Position numbers and translations under genes: made by a program. 42,797 bases of DNA, from the NCBI GenBank assembly GCA_964591245.1, contig CAZPZZ010000019.1, positions 1 to 42,797 of the forward strand, in the 5' to 3' direction. The first letter of the stretch is position 1. Each line of letters opens with the position of its first letter. Origin of the DNA: CAZPZZ01 sp964591245. GTDB taxonomy: Bacteria; Acidobacteriota; Vicinamibacteria; Vicinamibacterales; UBA8438. Shown one piece after another: positions 34,051 through 42,797 of this stretch. The notes below the pieces were generated by a model that made no database searches, had not been told where the DNA came from, and was given only the letters and a program-made list of their open reading frames with translations.

Positions 34051-36105
34051 ATGAGATACGGTCCGTCGCTGATGATCGGGAGCGTCGTCATGTTCGTTCT
34101 CGGGGGGATCTCGGTCGGTGCACAGCCTGGGGCAACCAACGGTGAGTGGCGGTCCTATGCGGCCGATACGTTTGGCAGTAAGTACTCGCCACTCGAGCAG
34201 ATCACCGCGGACAACTTCACGGACCTGGAGATTGTGTGGCGTTGGCAGACGGCTGATACCCACCTCGTCTACGAAGGGGAGCGCGGTGCCTCGCTCGTGG
34301 CGGCCGAAACCCTCTTTGCGCTGCTCGAGGCCGAGGAACCGGACCGCTGGGTGACCCCGCCCACCTTCCGCCGACTCGTCGCCACGCCCCTGATGGTCGA
34401 TGGAGTGCTCTACATCAGTACACCGCTGTATCAGGCGGCAGCGATCGATGCATCGACGGGGCGGACCCTGTGGGTGCATGACCCGCGGATGTATGAAGCC
34501 GGGACTCCGGCGCCAACTCCATGGGCGCATCGCGGTGTCGCCTACTGGGAGAGTGAGGGAGAGGCACGCGTTGTCTGGGGGACTGGCGATGGGCACCTGG
34601 TGGCAGTTGACGCCGAGACGGGACTACCGGCTCCTGAGTTCGGTATTGGTGGCAAGGTTGATTTGACCGAGGGATTACCCCGGGCCGAACGTGGAGAACG
34701 GGACAATCTAAATCTGTTGCCGCTGTCCTCGTTGTCCGCGCCCCTTGTCGTGGGTGACACGATCATCATCGGTTCCTCGATCAACGATTTCTCGATCACG
34801 AAGGAGATGCCGCCCGGCTTTTCGCGTGCGTATGACGCACGTACCGGTCGTCACAAATGGGACTTCCACAATGTGCCACAGAGCGGCGACGAGTACGGCA
34901 GTGATACGTGGCTCGACGAGTCGTGGCGTTACTCGGGAAACGCGAACGCGTGGTCCAACATGAGTGCAGATCCTGAGCTTGGGATTGTGTATCTTCCGAC
35001 CAGTACGCCGACCTCCGATTACTACGGGGGGCATCGACCCGGTGACAATCTATTCGCCGAGAGTTTGGTCGCGGTTGACCTCGAGACCGGGCAACGGCTC
35101 TGGCACTTCCAGATGGTGCATCACGGCGTGTGGGACTACGACAATCCGACGGCACCAAATCTTTTGAATATCACTGTAGACGGGCGCGAGGTGAAGGCTG
35201 TCGCGCAGGTGACCAAGCAGGCGTTCGTGTACGCGTTTGACCGTGTCACTGGCGAGCCCATCTGGCCGATCGAGGAGCGGGAGGTGAACACGGAGACGGA
35301 TCTCGAAGGAGAAGTCCTCTCTGCAACCCAGCCGTTTCCGACGCGGCCTGCGGCCTTCGATACGCAAGGGGCGACCATTGACGACTTGGTCGACTTTACG
35401 CCTGAGGTTCGAGCGATGGCGCTCGAGGCCGTTGACGGCTTTCGGCTCGGGCCGCTCTACACACCGTTGTCGCTGCGAGGGACTATTTTTCGACCGAGTG
35501 CTGGCGGTGGGGCCAATTGGTCGGGCGCTGCAGTTGATCCGGAGACGGGGATGCTCTACATCCCTTCACGAAACGTGCACTCGGTCATGCGCTTCCGCGA
35601 ACCAGAACCGGGTGAACCATCAACGCTCCGCTATATCTTGACGCGGGGGAGCGCGAACTACATCGAGGCAGGCAATCCCGATCGGAGGCCGACAATGCCT
35701 CAAGGGCTTCCCCTCTGGAAGCCGCCGTATTCGCGGATGACCGCGATCGATATGAACACGGGGAACCATGTCTGGATGACGCCTCTCGGCGACGGTGATC
35801 GGTACCGAAATCATCCAATGCTCCGGCATCTCAATCTGCCCGCCCTTGGGGGAGATGACAGCCGCAGTGGACCTGTGCTGACGAAGACGTTGCTGATTCA
35901 CGCCTTGACGACGGGTGGAGCGGATAATGGACCGCGGCTTGTCGCCTATGACAAGGCAACCGGGCTGCCGGTTGGATCGGTTGATCTCCCGGGTGGGGCC
36001 ATCGGAACGCCGATGACCTACATGCTCGATGGACGCCAGTATCTCGCGCTGACCGTCGGGGGCGAGACCGCGCCCCAGCTCATTGCCCTGGGCCTCCCGC
36101 ATTGA
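34051..36105 (+). CDS. PQQ-dependent dehydrogenase (quinoprotein), soluble periplasmic type
   Basis: This 684-residue quinoprotein has a signal peptide (1-24, ending SVGAQ). Its beta-propeller blades are marked by repeated docking motifs such as DASTGRTLW, DARTGRHKW, DLETGQRLW, DRVTGEPIW and DMNTGNHVW. The region W361-D-Y-D364 in HHGVWDYDNPTAPNL resembles the active-site region of glucose/alcohol quinoproteins. No fused cytochrome c domain is present, so electrons must go to a separate acceptor. An ideal AAGGAG lies 6 nt before the ATG. Substrate class (sugar or alcohol) is inferred only. Follows the DUF5916 gene by 22 nt. Confidence 0.92.
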   Translation: MRYGPSLMIGSVVMFVLGGISVGAQPGATNGEWRSYAADTFGSKYSPLEQITADNFTDLEIVWRWQTADTHLVYEGERGASLVAAETLFALLEAEEPDRWVTPPTFRRLVATPLMVDGVLYISTPLYQAAAIDASTGRTLWVHDPRMYEAGTPAPTPWAHRGVAYWESEGEARVVWGTGDGHLVAVDAETGLPAPEFGIGGKVDLTEGLPRAERGERDNLNLLPLSSLSAPLVVGDTIIIGSSINDFSITKEMPPGFSRAYDARTGRHKWDFHNVPQSGDEYGSDTWLDESWRYSGNANAWSNMSADPELGIVYLPTSTPTSDYYGGHRPGDNLFAESLVAVDLETGQRLWHFQMVHHGVWDYDNPTAPNLLNITVDGREVKAVAQVTKQAFVYAFDRVTGEPIWPIEEREVNTETDLEGEVLSATQPFPTRPAAFDTQGATIDDLVDFTPEVRAMALEAVDGFRLGPLYTPLSLRGTIFRPSAGGGANWSGAAVDPETGMLYIPSRNVHSVMRFREPEPGEPSTLRYILTRGSANYIEAGNPDRRPTMPQGLPLWKPPYSRMTAIDMNTGNHVWMTPLGDGDRYRNHPMLRHLNLPALGGDDSRSGPVLTKTLLIHALTTGGADNGPRLVAYDKATGLPVGSVDLPGGAIGTPMTYMLDGRQYLALTVGGETAPQLIALGLPH

Positions 36106-36237
36106 GTGGGACGACTGCGCGTGGCGGGGCTGCGATGCGGCACATGTGTGTCTCTCTGCGGTGGCGAGGAGCCTGGGCGTGAGGAGTCACGGCGGTGTTT
36201 GTTTCGGGCCGTATTGCGGTCCAGGAGGTGATGACCG

Positions 36238-37206
36238 ATGGCACTGACAAGGTTGCGTATCTGGGTGGCTGGTTGCGTGTGTGTCTGGCTCGTCGCAGGA
36301 AGTGTCGGTGTCGCTCAAACGCGCCAACCGGGGATTTTTCTGGACCTTGATGAGATTCGGGCCGTTGCCGGGCGTGTACGCGCCGGACGCAGCTTGCAGC
36401 CTGATACGTGGCCGAATGGTGCCCGGGTTGCTGTCCTGCTGTCGTTCGACGTTGATAACGACACGATCGCGATCGCACGGAACGAGACCCCGTCCCTGGG
36501 AGCCATGTCGCAGGGTGAGTATGGGGCGCGGGTGGGACTGCGACGTGTTGTAAACCTCGTGGATGAGCACGCGATTCCGGCCTCGTTCTTTATCCCGGCC
36601 GTCAGTTTGGTGATTGCGCCGCAGATGGTGGACGTGATTCAGGCGTCGGGACGCCACGAATTTGGGGTGCACGGCTGGATTCACGAATTGAACACCGAAC
36701 TGGACGCTGACACCGAGCGGGAACTGGTAACCCGCGCCGTGGCGTACCTCGAGCAGGCGACCGGGGCGCGGCCAGTTGGTTACCGGGCGCCGTCCTGGAA
36801 TTTCAGTCCGAATACCCTGGATATCATCCGTGGTCTGGGTTTTCTGTACGACAGTTCTTTGATGGCCGACGATCGCCCCTATGAGTTGACGGTACACGGG
36901 GAGCCGACCGGCATGATTGAGCTTCCCGTTGAGTGGATTCTCGATGACGCGCCGCTCATGAACCCGAGGGGGAATAGCTATACCGCGCCCCGCGACCTGC
37001 TCCAGGTCTATATCGATGAATTCGATAAAGCCTACGAGGAGGGGACCATGTTTCTGTTGACCACACACCCCCACATCATTGGTCACCGTTCGAGAATAGT
37101 CATTCTGGAAGAGTTGATTGCACACATGCAGGCGAAAGGCGATGTCTGGTTTGCGACTCACCAGCAGGTCGCCGAGTATGTTCGCGATCAGGCAGGGATG
37201 GAATAG
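36238..37206 (+). CDS. Exported polysaccharide deacetylase (NodB-homology)
   Basis: This 322-residue protein has a signal peptide (1-26, ending SVGVAQ) and a carbohydrate esterase 4/NodB fold. The metal site is D71/D73 (SFDVDND) with H145 and H149 (GVHGWIHE), and YRAPSW (182-187) carries the conserved Arg. The DxD form of the first motif is typical of the PgdA-like and imidase-like branch rather than classic chitin deacetylases. It probably removes N-acetyl or cyclic-amide groups from an envelope or external substrate. A near-perfect AGGAGGTGA ribosome binding site precedes the ATG at 36238. Confidence 0.9.
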   Translation: MALTRLRIWVAGCVCVWLVAGSVGVAQTRQPGIFLDLDEIRAVAGRVRAGRSLQPDTWPNGARVAVLLSFDVDNDTIAIARNETPSLGAMSQGEYGARVGLRRVVNLVDEHAIPASFFIPAVSLVIAPQMVDVIQASGRHEFGVHGWIHELNTELDADTERELVTRAVAYLEQATGARPVGYRAPSWNFSPNTLDIIRGLGFLYDSSLMADDRPYELTVHGEPTGMIELPVEWILDDAPLMNPRGNSYTAPRDLLQVYIDEFDKAYEEGTMFLLTTHPHIIGHRSRIVILEELIAHMQAKGDVWFATHQQVAEYVRDQAGME

Positions 37207-37345
37207 GGCGAGCTGGCCTTGGCGAGTATTTGGCTGTGCTCTGCGAATATCGTTTGAAAACCTCGGTCCGGTTCGTGGTTGTGAGCCTGGAATTCGCAGG
37301 GTACCATCCCGCACATGAGCCGTACGGTGCATCCAGATAAATGAT

Positions 37346-39787
37346 GTGACTAATTTATTTAAGACCCGGCGCTTTCTTGTCATGACTGCCTTCCTTGGCG
37401 GAGGAGGGTGGTTCTTCACTGAGACCGATCAGGTTTTGGCCCAGGAGCGCACGACCGCCGTAGGCATGGAGCTTCGGATGGCTCATCGCGCTGTGCTGGA
37501 TCAGTACTGCGTGACGTGTCACAACGAACGGATCGTCAACGGGGCGGGGGCGGCGCCGTCACCGCTGGTGAACCAACTGCGTGCGGTCGGGTTGACGTTG
37601 GACACAATGGATCTGACGGAGGTCGAGGAGCAGGCCGAGGCGTGGGAGCGGGTGGTACGCAAGGTGCGTGGTGGTGTGATGCCCCCGGCCGGGCGTCCGC
37701 GTCCGGATGCCCAGGCGCTAGATGAACTGGCTGTCTGGCTTGAGACGGAGCTTGATCGTTCGTCTGCAGCCGCTCCGAATCCAGGACGAACCGTGACGCT
37801 GCATCGCCTCAACCGGGCCGAGTACCGGAACGTTGTGAGGGATTTACTTGCGGTTGAGGTCGATGTGGAGGAGTTACTGCCGGCCGACGATTCGAGTCGA
37901 GGATTCGACAATATCGGCGTGGCACTACGGCTCTCGGACTCGTTGCTTGAACGATATCTGGCTGCTGCGAAGACGGTGAGTCGTACCGCTATTGGGAGTG
38001 TGCCACCCGCGATCGCGTCGGATACGTACCGTGTCGCGACTGATAGGCAACAGCACGACAGGATCGACGCGTTGCCGTTCGGTACTCGAGGGGGGCAGCT
38101 TGTGACCCATCACTTTCCGAGAGACGCGGATTACGAGGTGCTGATCGAGCTGGGTCGTGTGCGAGGGGGGATGCAGGCGCATCAGCTTGAGGTGACGCTC
38201 GATGGAGAGCAGGTTGAGCTGGTGAAGGTGGGCCGCCCAGGGCCAGAGGACGATCCGATGGACTTCCTGCAGCGCGGGGAGTTGACGGTGCGACTTGCGG
38301 TGCCAGCTGGACCACATGACGTCGGTGTGACGTTCTACCAGCAGACCAGAGCGTTGCTAGAGCAGGTGCGCGATCCTTTCCAGAATCCTCGTCGAGGCGG
38401 TGTGGCTGGGGCAATTCCGAATGTGGCGAGCGTCACGGTTCGGGGGCCATTCGACGAGCGAGGAGCAGGTGATACTCCCAGCCGGCGTCGCATTTTTTCG
38501 TGTCGTCCCGAGGAGGTGGCTGACGAGCGCTCATGCGCGCAGGCCATTTTGACCCGCCTGGCGCGGCGGGCCTATCGACGACCTGTGCAGAATGGAGATG
38601 TCGGTGCGCTACTGCAGTTTTTCGACATTGGCCGTAGTGAGAGTGGCAACTTTGAGGCAGGCATCGAGCGAGCGTTGCGTTATCTGCTCGTGAGCCCAGA
38701 TTTTCTGTTTCGTGTCGAGACCGATCCTGTCGATGTTGAGGCGTCCAGCGTGTACCGGATCTCAGAGATGGAACTGGCGTCTCGATTGTCCTTTTTTCTC
38801 TGGAGCAGCATGCCGGATGAGCTCTTGCTGGATGCGGCTGAGGCCGGTCGGCTGGCTGATCCTGCGGAACTCGAGCGGCAGGTCTTGCGCATGATTGCCG
38901 ATCCTCGCTCGAGGGCACTGACGGAGAATGTCGCTGGCCAGTGGCTGCAGCTCAGGAATTTGGCGGATCCGTCCGTCCGTCCTGGAGACCCCTATTCGTT
39001 GGCATTCGACGAGTCTTTGCGGCAGGGGTTCATTCGAGAGACAGAAATGTTTTTCGAGAGCATTGTGCGCGAGAACCGAGGCGTGCTTGAGTTGTTGACG
39101 GCCGACTACACGTATCTGAACGAACGGGTTGCATTGCACTACGGCATTCCCAACGTGCAGGGAAGCCATTTTCGTCGCGTTGAGCTTCCAGCAGAGAGTC
39201 CTCGTCGGGGCATTTTGGGTCACGGAAGCATCTTGACGCTGACTTCTCACGCTATCCGGACCTCGCCGGTGCTGCGCGGAAAGTGGATCTTGAACAACGT
39301 ACTCGGCACGCCTCCTCCTGATCCGCCGCCGAACGTGCCGGCATTAGTGGATAGGAAGACACAGGCGAAGACCGCAACGATGCGCGAGCGGATGAGTGCT
39401 CATCGCAACAACCCAGCCTGCGCGGCTTGCCACGCGATGATCGACCCCGCCGGGTTTGCGCTCGAGCATTTTGATGCCATTGGTCGCTGGCGTGCGGTCG
39501 ACGAGTCATATAACGAGATCGATGCGTCCGGGGTCCTGCCAGATGGCACTGCGTTCGACGGGGCGGCCGGGTTGCGCGAGGCGCTCGGCGAGGTGCCCAC
39601 GCGATTTGTCCGCACGTTCACAGAAAAATTACTGACGTATGCGCTTGGGCGTGGTGTGGAGTATTACGACATGCCCGCGGTTCGGCGTATCCTTCGCGAT
39701 ACAGCTGCCGATGGGTACCGGATGCATGCGCTCATCCTCGGGATCGTGGAGAGCGATCCGTTTCAGCAACGAAAGGCTGCCTCATGA
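37346..39787 (+). CDS. Secreted c-type cytochrome with DUF1587/1595/1592/1588/1585 domains (cassette B)
   Basis: This second full-length copy of the cassette cytochrome has 813 residues. From the GTG at 37346 it has a signal peptide (MTNLFKTRRFLVMTAFLGGG, about 1-32); an ATG at 37382 would lose the basic start. Haem site 1 is CVTCH (55-59) and haem site 2 is CAACH (692-696). Domains are DUF1587 (from about 149, LHRLNRAEYRNVVRDLL), DUF1595 (from about 397), DUF1592 (from about 471, ELASRLSFFLWSS), DUF1588 (from about 618) and DUF1585 (from about 735). The middle beta insert is shorter than in copy A. No ribosome binding site is evident, in contrast to the tight coupling within the cassette. 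It overlaps the DUF1552 gene by 4 nt. Confidence 0.88.
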   Translation: MTNLFKTRRFLVMTAFLGGGGWFFTETDQVLAQERTTAVGMELRMAHRAVLDQYCVTCHNERIVNGAGAAPSPLVNQLRAVGLTLDTMDLTEVEEQAEAWERVVRKVRGGVMPPAGRPRPDAQALDELAVWLETELDRSSAAAPNPGRTVTLHRLNRAEYRNVVRDLLAVEVDVEELLPADDSSRGFDNIGVALRLSDSLLERYLAAAKTVSRTAIGSVPPAIASDTYRVATDRQQHDRIDALPFGTRGGQLVTHHFPRDADYEVLIELGRVRGGMQAHQLEVTLDGEQVELVKVGRPGPEDDPMDFLQRGELTVRLAVPAGPHDVGVTFYQQTRALLEQVRDPFQNPRRGGVAGAIPNVASVTVRGPFDERGAGDTPSRRRIFSCRPEEVADERSCAQAILTRLARRAYRRPVQNGDVGALLQFFDIGRSESGNFEAGIERALRYLLVSPDFLFRVETDPVDVEASSVYRISEMELASRLSFFLWSSMPDELLLDAAEAGRLADPAELERQVLRMIADPRSRALTENVAGQWLQLRNLADPSVRPGDPYSLAFDESLRQGFIRETEMFFESIVRENRGVLELLTADYTYLNERVALHYGIPNVQGSHFRRVELPAESPRRGILGHGSILTLTSHAIRTSPVLRGKWILNNVLGTPPPDPPPNVPALVDRKTQAKTATMRERMSAHRNNPACAACHAMIDPAGFALEHFDAIGRWRAVDESYNEIDASGVLPDGTAFDGAAGLREALGEVPTRFVRTFTEKLLTYALGRGVEYYDMPAVRRILRDTAADGYRMHALILGIVESDPFQQRKAAS

Positions 39788-41121
39788 TCATCACGCAGAA
39801 AGCGTTGCCGCGACGAGCGGTATTGCGCGGGCTCGGTGCAACGCTCGCCCTCCCGATGTTGGACGCGATGGTGCCTGCGTTGGCCAAGGCGAATGCCGTT
39901 ACCTCGCCGGCACGGGTCGGTTTCTTCTACGGGCCGAACGGAATGTTCCTCAAGAATTTCCATCCGGCTGGGACCGGGGGATCGAACTTTGGTTTGACGC
40001 CGATCTTGGAACCGCTCGGTGCGTTCCGCGATCAGCTGACGGTCATCAGTGGTCTGAGCAATCGTGGTGTCGTCAGCCCCAATGAGGGTGGCGGGGTGCA
40101 CAGCCGCGCTCATGCGGGTTGGCTCAATGGCGTTCTCCCGAATAAGACCGAAGGGGCGGACCTCAGGGCAGGCAAGACGGTCGACCAGTACGCAGCGGAT
40201 GTGCTGGGCGCCGAGACGTCGCTCCGATCACTCGAGTTGACGACTGATTCCAATTTTCTCGTAGGGAACTGTGAGAATGGATACGCGTGTGCGTATTTGA
40301 ATTCGACGTCGTGGCGAACGGCGACGACACCACTTCCCCACGAGCGTGATCCTCGCGTTGTGTTTCAGCGGATGTTCGGCGACGGTGGCAGCGTCTCGGC
40401 TCGCTTGGCTGATATGCGGACCGATCGCAGCATCCTTGATGCTGTCACCGACCGATTGGGGCAACTCAAGCGTCAACTCCCCGTTGCAGACCAACTCCGA
40501 GTCGGTGAGTATCTGGACACGGTCCGCGAGGTCGAACAGCGGATACAGCGTGCAGAACGAGCAAATGCAGATACCCCGCTTCCGTCACTCGAGCAGCCCT
40601 CGGGCGTGCCCGAGAGCTACGATGAGCATCTCAAGCTGCTCTATGATCTACTTGCTCTTGCGTATCAGGCTGACGTGACCAGGGTGAGCTGCACCCAGAT
40701 TGCCCGGGAGCAGAGTGGTCGGACATATCCTGACATTGGTGTGCCGGAAGGGCATCACACGATCTCCCATCATCAGTTGGACGCGCACAATGTTGCGCAG
40801 TACACGAAAATCAATGTGTACCACCTGTCTTTGTTTGCGCGTTTCATCGAGAAGTTGCGTGCAACCCCGGATGGTGACGGGACAGTGCTCGATCACAGCA
40901 TGATGTTGTACGGCTGTGGCATGGGTGATGGAGATCATCACACCCCATTCGATCTCCCGACGGTACTGGTCGGCGGGGGGAATGGGCGCCTTGCTGGTAA
41001 TCGACACATTCGCTATCCGCTGCATACTCCCTTCATGAATCTTGGATTGAGTATGCTCGAGAAAGTTGATGTACAGGTGGATCGCATTGCCGATAGTAAC
41101 GGCACCTTGGCGGGGCTGTAA
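39784..41121 (+). CDS. Tat-exported DUF1552 protein (cassette B)
   Basis: This 445-residue protein closely parallels the cassette A copy. Its leader is LPRRAVLRGLGATLALPML. The conserved EQSGRTYPDIGVPEGHH leads to the histidine cluster H324, H325, H329, H330, and YGCGMGDGDHHTPFDLP with a following Gly-rich GGNGRLAGNRHI repeats the C-terminal signature. The His spacing is identical in both copies, supporting a functional, perhaps metal-binding site. Its ATG overlaps the cytochrome stop (ATGA), and its own stop overlaps the ankyrin start (TAATG), so all three proteins are likely made in fixed ratio. Confidence 0.9.
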   Translation: MIITQKALPRRAVLRGLGATLALPMLDAMVPALAKANAVTSPARVGFFYGPNGMFLKNFHPAGTGGSNFGLTPILEPLGAFRDQLTVISGLSNRGVVSPNEGGGVHSRAHAGWLNGVLPNKTEGADLRAGKTVDQYAADVLGAETSLRSLELTTDSNFLVGNCENGYACAYLNSTSWRTATTPLPHERDPRVVFQRMFGDGGSVSARLADMRTDRSILDAVTDRLGQLKRQLPVADQLRVGEYLDTVREVEQRIQRAERANADTPLPSLEQPSGVPESYDEHLKLLYDLLALAYQADVTRVSCTQIAREQSGRTYPDIGVPEGHHTISHHQLDAHNVAQYTKINVYHLSLFARFIEKLRATPDGDGTVLDHSMMLYGCGMGDGDHHTPFDLPTVLVGGGNGRLAGNRHIRYPLHTPFMNLGLSMLEKVDVQVDRIADSNGTLAGL

Positions 41122-42701
41122 TGCGTATTGGCCTGATAGCGCTTGGTGCGGTTCTCTGCATGTCTCAGCCGATCGGGGCAGAGGAAGGCATCCCACTGAT
41201 CGATGCGGTCCGACAGGGTGAGACCGACGTGGTTCGGGCTCTGCTCATAGACCAGGTCGACGTGAATCGGGCGTCGGCTGATGGTACGACTCCGCTACAT
41301 TGGGCGGTGCATGCCGGCGATGGCGTTCTCGTGGACCTCTTGCTCGAGGCAGGGGCCGAGGTGTCGGCCGAGAATCGCTATGGGGTGCAACCCCTGATGC
41401 TGGCCGCTGCGAATGGGGCTGTTGATCTGGTGGTTCGCTTGTTGTCCAGCGGCGCGGATCCGCACGCGGCGATGCCGGGCGGGGAAACAGTACTGATGAC
41501 CGCGGCCAGGGCTGGGCCGGCGGATCCGGTCAGGGCTTTGCTGGAGCATGGGGCGAATCCCAATGCACGTGAACACTCCGGGCAGACCGCGTTAATGTGG
41601 GCGGCCGCGCGGAACAATGCAGCGGCGATGGCCGTTCTCATTGCCCGTGGTGCCGAGTTGGATACACGTACGCCTCGGCACGAATCGGCCACAAGTCGAA
41701 GCTATTTTTCCAGTCCTCCGGCGACTGGGTTCACGGCGTTGTTGTTTGCCGTTCGGGCCGGACAGCTCGATGCAACACGGGTGCTCCTGGATGCGGGAGC
41801 GGATGTCGATGACACATTGTCAGATGGGCAGAGCGCCCTGGTGGTGGCGGCGGCCAATGCGAACTGGGCGCTAGCGAGCTATCTGCTCGACCGTGGGGCG
41901 GATCCGAACCTGGCTGAAGCCGGGTGGAACGCGTTGCATCAGACGGTGCGTACCAGGCGGCCAAATCCGAGCGGGGGACTCGCGGGGCCGATCCCGACCG
42001 GTCACGTCGATAGCATCGACGTTATGCGCAAACTGATCGCGCGCGGGGTGGATATTGACGCTCGCATGACCTGGAACGGAATGCGGGATGGGCAGCGAAA
42101 CCGCTTGAACCGGCTAGGGGCGACCGCATTCTTTCTGGCGGCGAAGAACACCGATGTCGAGGCAATGGAGGTCTTGGCTGAGGCAGGAGCCGATCCCTTG
42201 ATCTCCAGCGCCAATGGCACGACACCGTTGATGGTGGCAACCGGGGTCGGAATCTTTATTCCTGGTGAGGACGGTGGGTCATTACCTGGACAGGAACCGG
42301 AAGTGCTGGAGGCGGTACGGATGTGTCTGGCGCTAGGTGCCGATGTCAATGCAGTGAACGACCGACGTGAGACTGCGTTGCATGGTGCGGCTTTTCGCGG
42401 GGTTAATACCCTTGTGGACTTGCTGGCGCGTGAGGGCGCTAGACTCGATGCTACGACGGTGGAAGGGTGGACTCCCTTGGCTATTGCGAATGGGCTGAGT
42501 TATTCCGATTTCTACAAATCACAGGCTCATACGGCCGACCGCTTACGCGGATTGATGCGCGCGCGTTGGCTGGACACGACCGGGCATTCCATCGACGCGT
42601 CCGTGTGTCTTGACTGTTTTCAGACGCGGCCAGATCAGGTGCGAGAGGCACGTCTGCGTGATGAACGTATGGCGAAGGAGTTAGCTGCGGGCCAGCGCTA
42701 G
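41121..42701 (+). CDS. Secreted ankyrin-repeat protein with C-terminal CxxC (cassette B)
   Basis: This 526-residue protein has a short signal peptide (1-20, ending PIGAEE) and about 12 ankyrin repeats, for example GTTPLHWAVHAGDGVLVDLL and GQTALMWAAARNNAAAMAVL. Several repeats carry longer loops (near 190-205, 280-300, 375-395). Unlike the cassette A homologue, it has a C-terminal extension after the last repeat with SVCLDCFQTRP. This looks like a CxxC pair in the place where a CxxCH haem site could be, but His is replaced by Phe. It might form a disulfide or bind a metal. It starts at a TAATG overlap with DUF1552, so it is translationally coupled. Confidence 0.9.
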   Translation: MRIGLIALGAVLCMSQPIGAEEGIPLIDAVRQGETDVVRALLIDQVDVNRASADGTTPLHWAVHAGDGVLVDLLLEAGAEVSAENRYGVQPLMLAAANGAVDLVVRLLSSGADPHAAMPGGETVLMTAARAGPADPVRALLEHGANPNAREHSGQTALMWAAARNNAAAMAVLIARGAELDTRTPRHESATSRSYFSSPPATGFTALLFAVRAGQLDATRVLLDAGADVDDTLSDGQSALVVAAANANWALASYLLDRGADPNLAEAGWNALHQTVRTRRPNPSGGLAGPIPTGHVDSIDVMRKLIARGVDIDARMTWNGMRDGQRNRLNRLGATAFFLAAKNTDVEAMEVLAEAGADPLISSANGTTPLMVATGVGIFIPGEDGGSLPGQEPEVLEAVRMCLALGADVNAVNDRRETALHGAAFRGVNTLVDLLAREGARLDATTVEGWTPLAIANGLSYSDFYKSQAHTADRLRGLMRARWLDTTGHSIDASVCLDCFQTRPDQVREARLRDERMAKELAAGQR

Positions 42702-42797
42702 GCGATCGGTAGGGTGCCTGCCGTGAAGGGGCCCACATGCGCGTAGGGCAAGACGTCATCCGCGAGGCCAAAGGCAACGCATCTGTCATCTCCAGCT
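42698..42797 (-). CDS. Possible 3' end of a gene entering from the right (partial)
   Basis: On the minus strand a frame runs open from the window edge to a stop complementary to 42698-42700, immediately converging on the ankyrin stop. The visible residues FGLADDVLPYAHVGPFTAGT have a protein-like composition. Only 32 residues are visible, so no family is named and the call is tentative. Confidence 0.3.
   Translation of the reverse strand, partial: AGDDRCVAFGLADDVLPYAHVGPFTAGTLPIA

Noticed and set aside
36187..37419. 410-codon minus-strand open frame opposite the polysaccharide deacetylase
   Set aside because: The plus-strand gene has a signal peptide, catalytic motifs and a strong ribosome binding site; the antisense frame has none.
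42595..42650. Haem c site in ankyrin B
   Set aside because: The motif is CLDCF; without the His it is not a standard haem c attachment site.
3707..42701. Mobile element or direct repeats bordering the duplicated cassettes
   Set aside because: No transposase, integrase or flanking repeat was found; the copies are diverged paralogues, not a recent duplication.

Overview
The window is GC-rich bacterial chromosome, densely packed with genes. It most resembles an Acidobacteriota genome of the Vicinamibacteria type, or a close relative. That placement is an inference from gene content: multi-domain DUF1587/1592/1588/1585 cytochromes, DUF1552 proteins, secreted ankyrin proteins, a DUF5916 outer-membrane protein, GMC/gluconate-dehydrogenase-subunit-3 pairs and many Tat signals. 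No rRNA, tRNA, CRISPR array or insertion sequence was seen, and no stretch over 300 bases lacks a gene.

Layout. 1-3466: the end of a probable beta-barrel gene, then a Mla/MCE lipid-transport operon (permease, ATPase, and an MCE protein with an OmpA-like tail). 3707-9107: cassette A, made of a two-haem-site cytochrome with DUF1587-1595-1592-1588-1585 domains, a Tat-type DUF1552 protein and a secreted ankyrin-repeat protein. 9114-11950 (minus): acyl-CoA dehydrogenase and the large subunit of a B12-dependent acyl-CoA mutase whose specificity residues look isobutyryl-CoA-type. 12145-14366: a secreted unknown protein and a cytochrome c/copper type II monooxygenase-like fusion. 14528-21360: acyl-CoA ligase, AceE-like thiamine-diphosphate E1, lipoyl E2 and a six-TM potassium channel with an RCK domain. 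21550-23019: an exported beta-lactamase-fold hydrolase.

A 10-N assembly gap at 23111-23120 lies in poor low-complexity sequence and cuts an EVE-domain gene. 23677-29193 (minus): an exported creatininase-like protein lacking the usual metal ligands, a GMC oxidoreductase with its Tat-tagged subunit 3, a PEBP-family protein and a Tat-exported MetX-like alpha/beta hydrolase. 29332-37206 (plus): a second GMC/subunit-3 pair in reversed order, a DUF5916 protein, a PQQ dehydrogenase and a polysaccharide deacetylase. 37346-42701: cassette B, a second copy of the cytochrome/DUF1552/ankyrin trio, with all three genes overlapping.

Taken together, most of the window encodes exported redox and hydrolytic enzymes (haem c, copper, FAD, PQQ) at the cell envelope, alongside cytoplasmic acyl-CoA and 2-oxoacid metabolism. 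The twice-occurring three-gene cassette is the best candidate for an undescribed system: a periplasmic haem protein, a Tat-exported protein with a conserved histidine cluster, and a secreted ankyrin scaffold kept together in fixed order.
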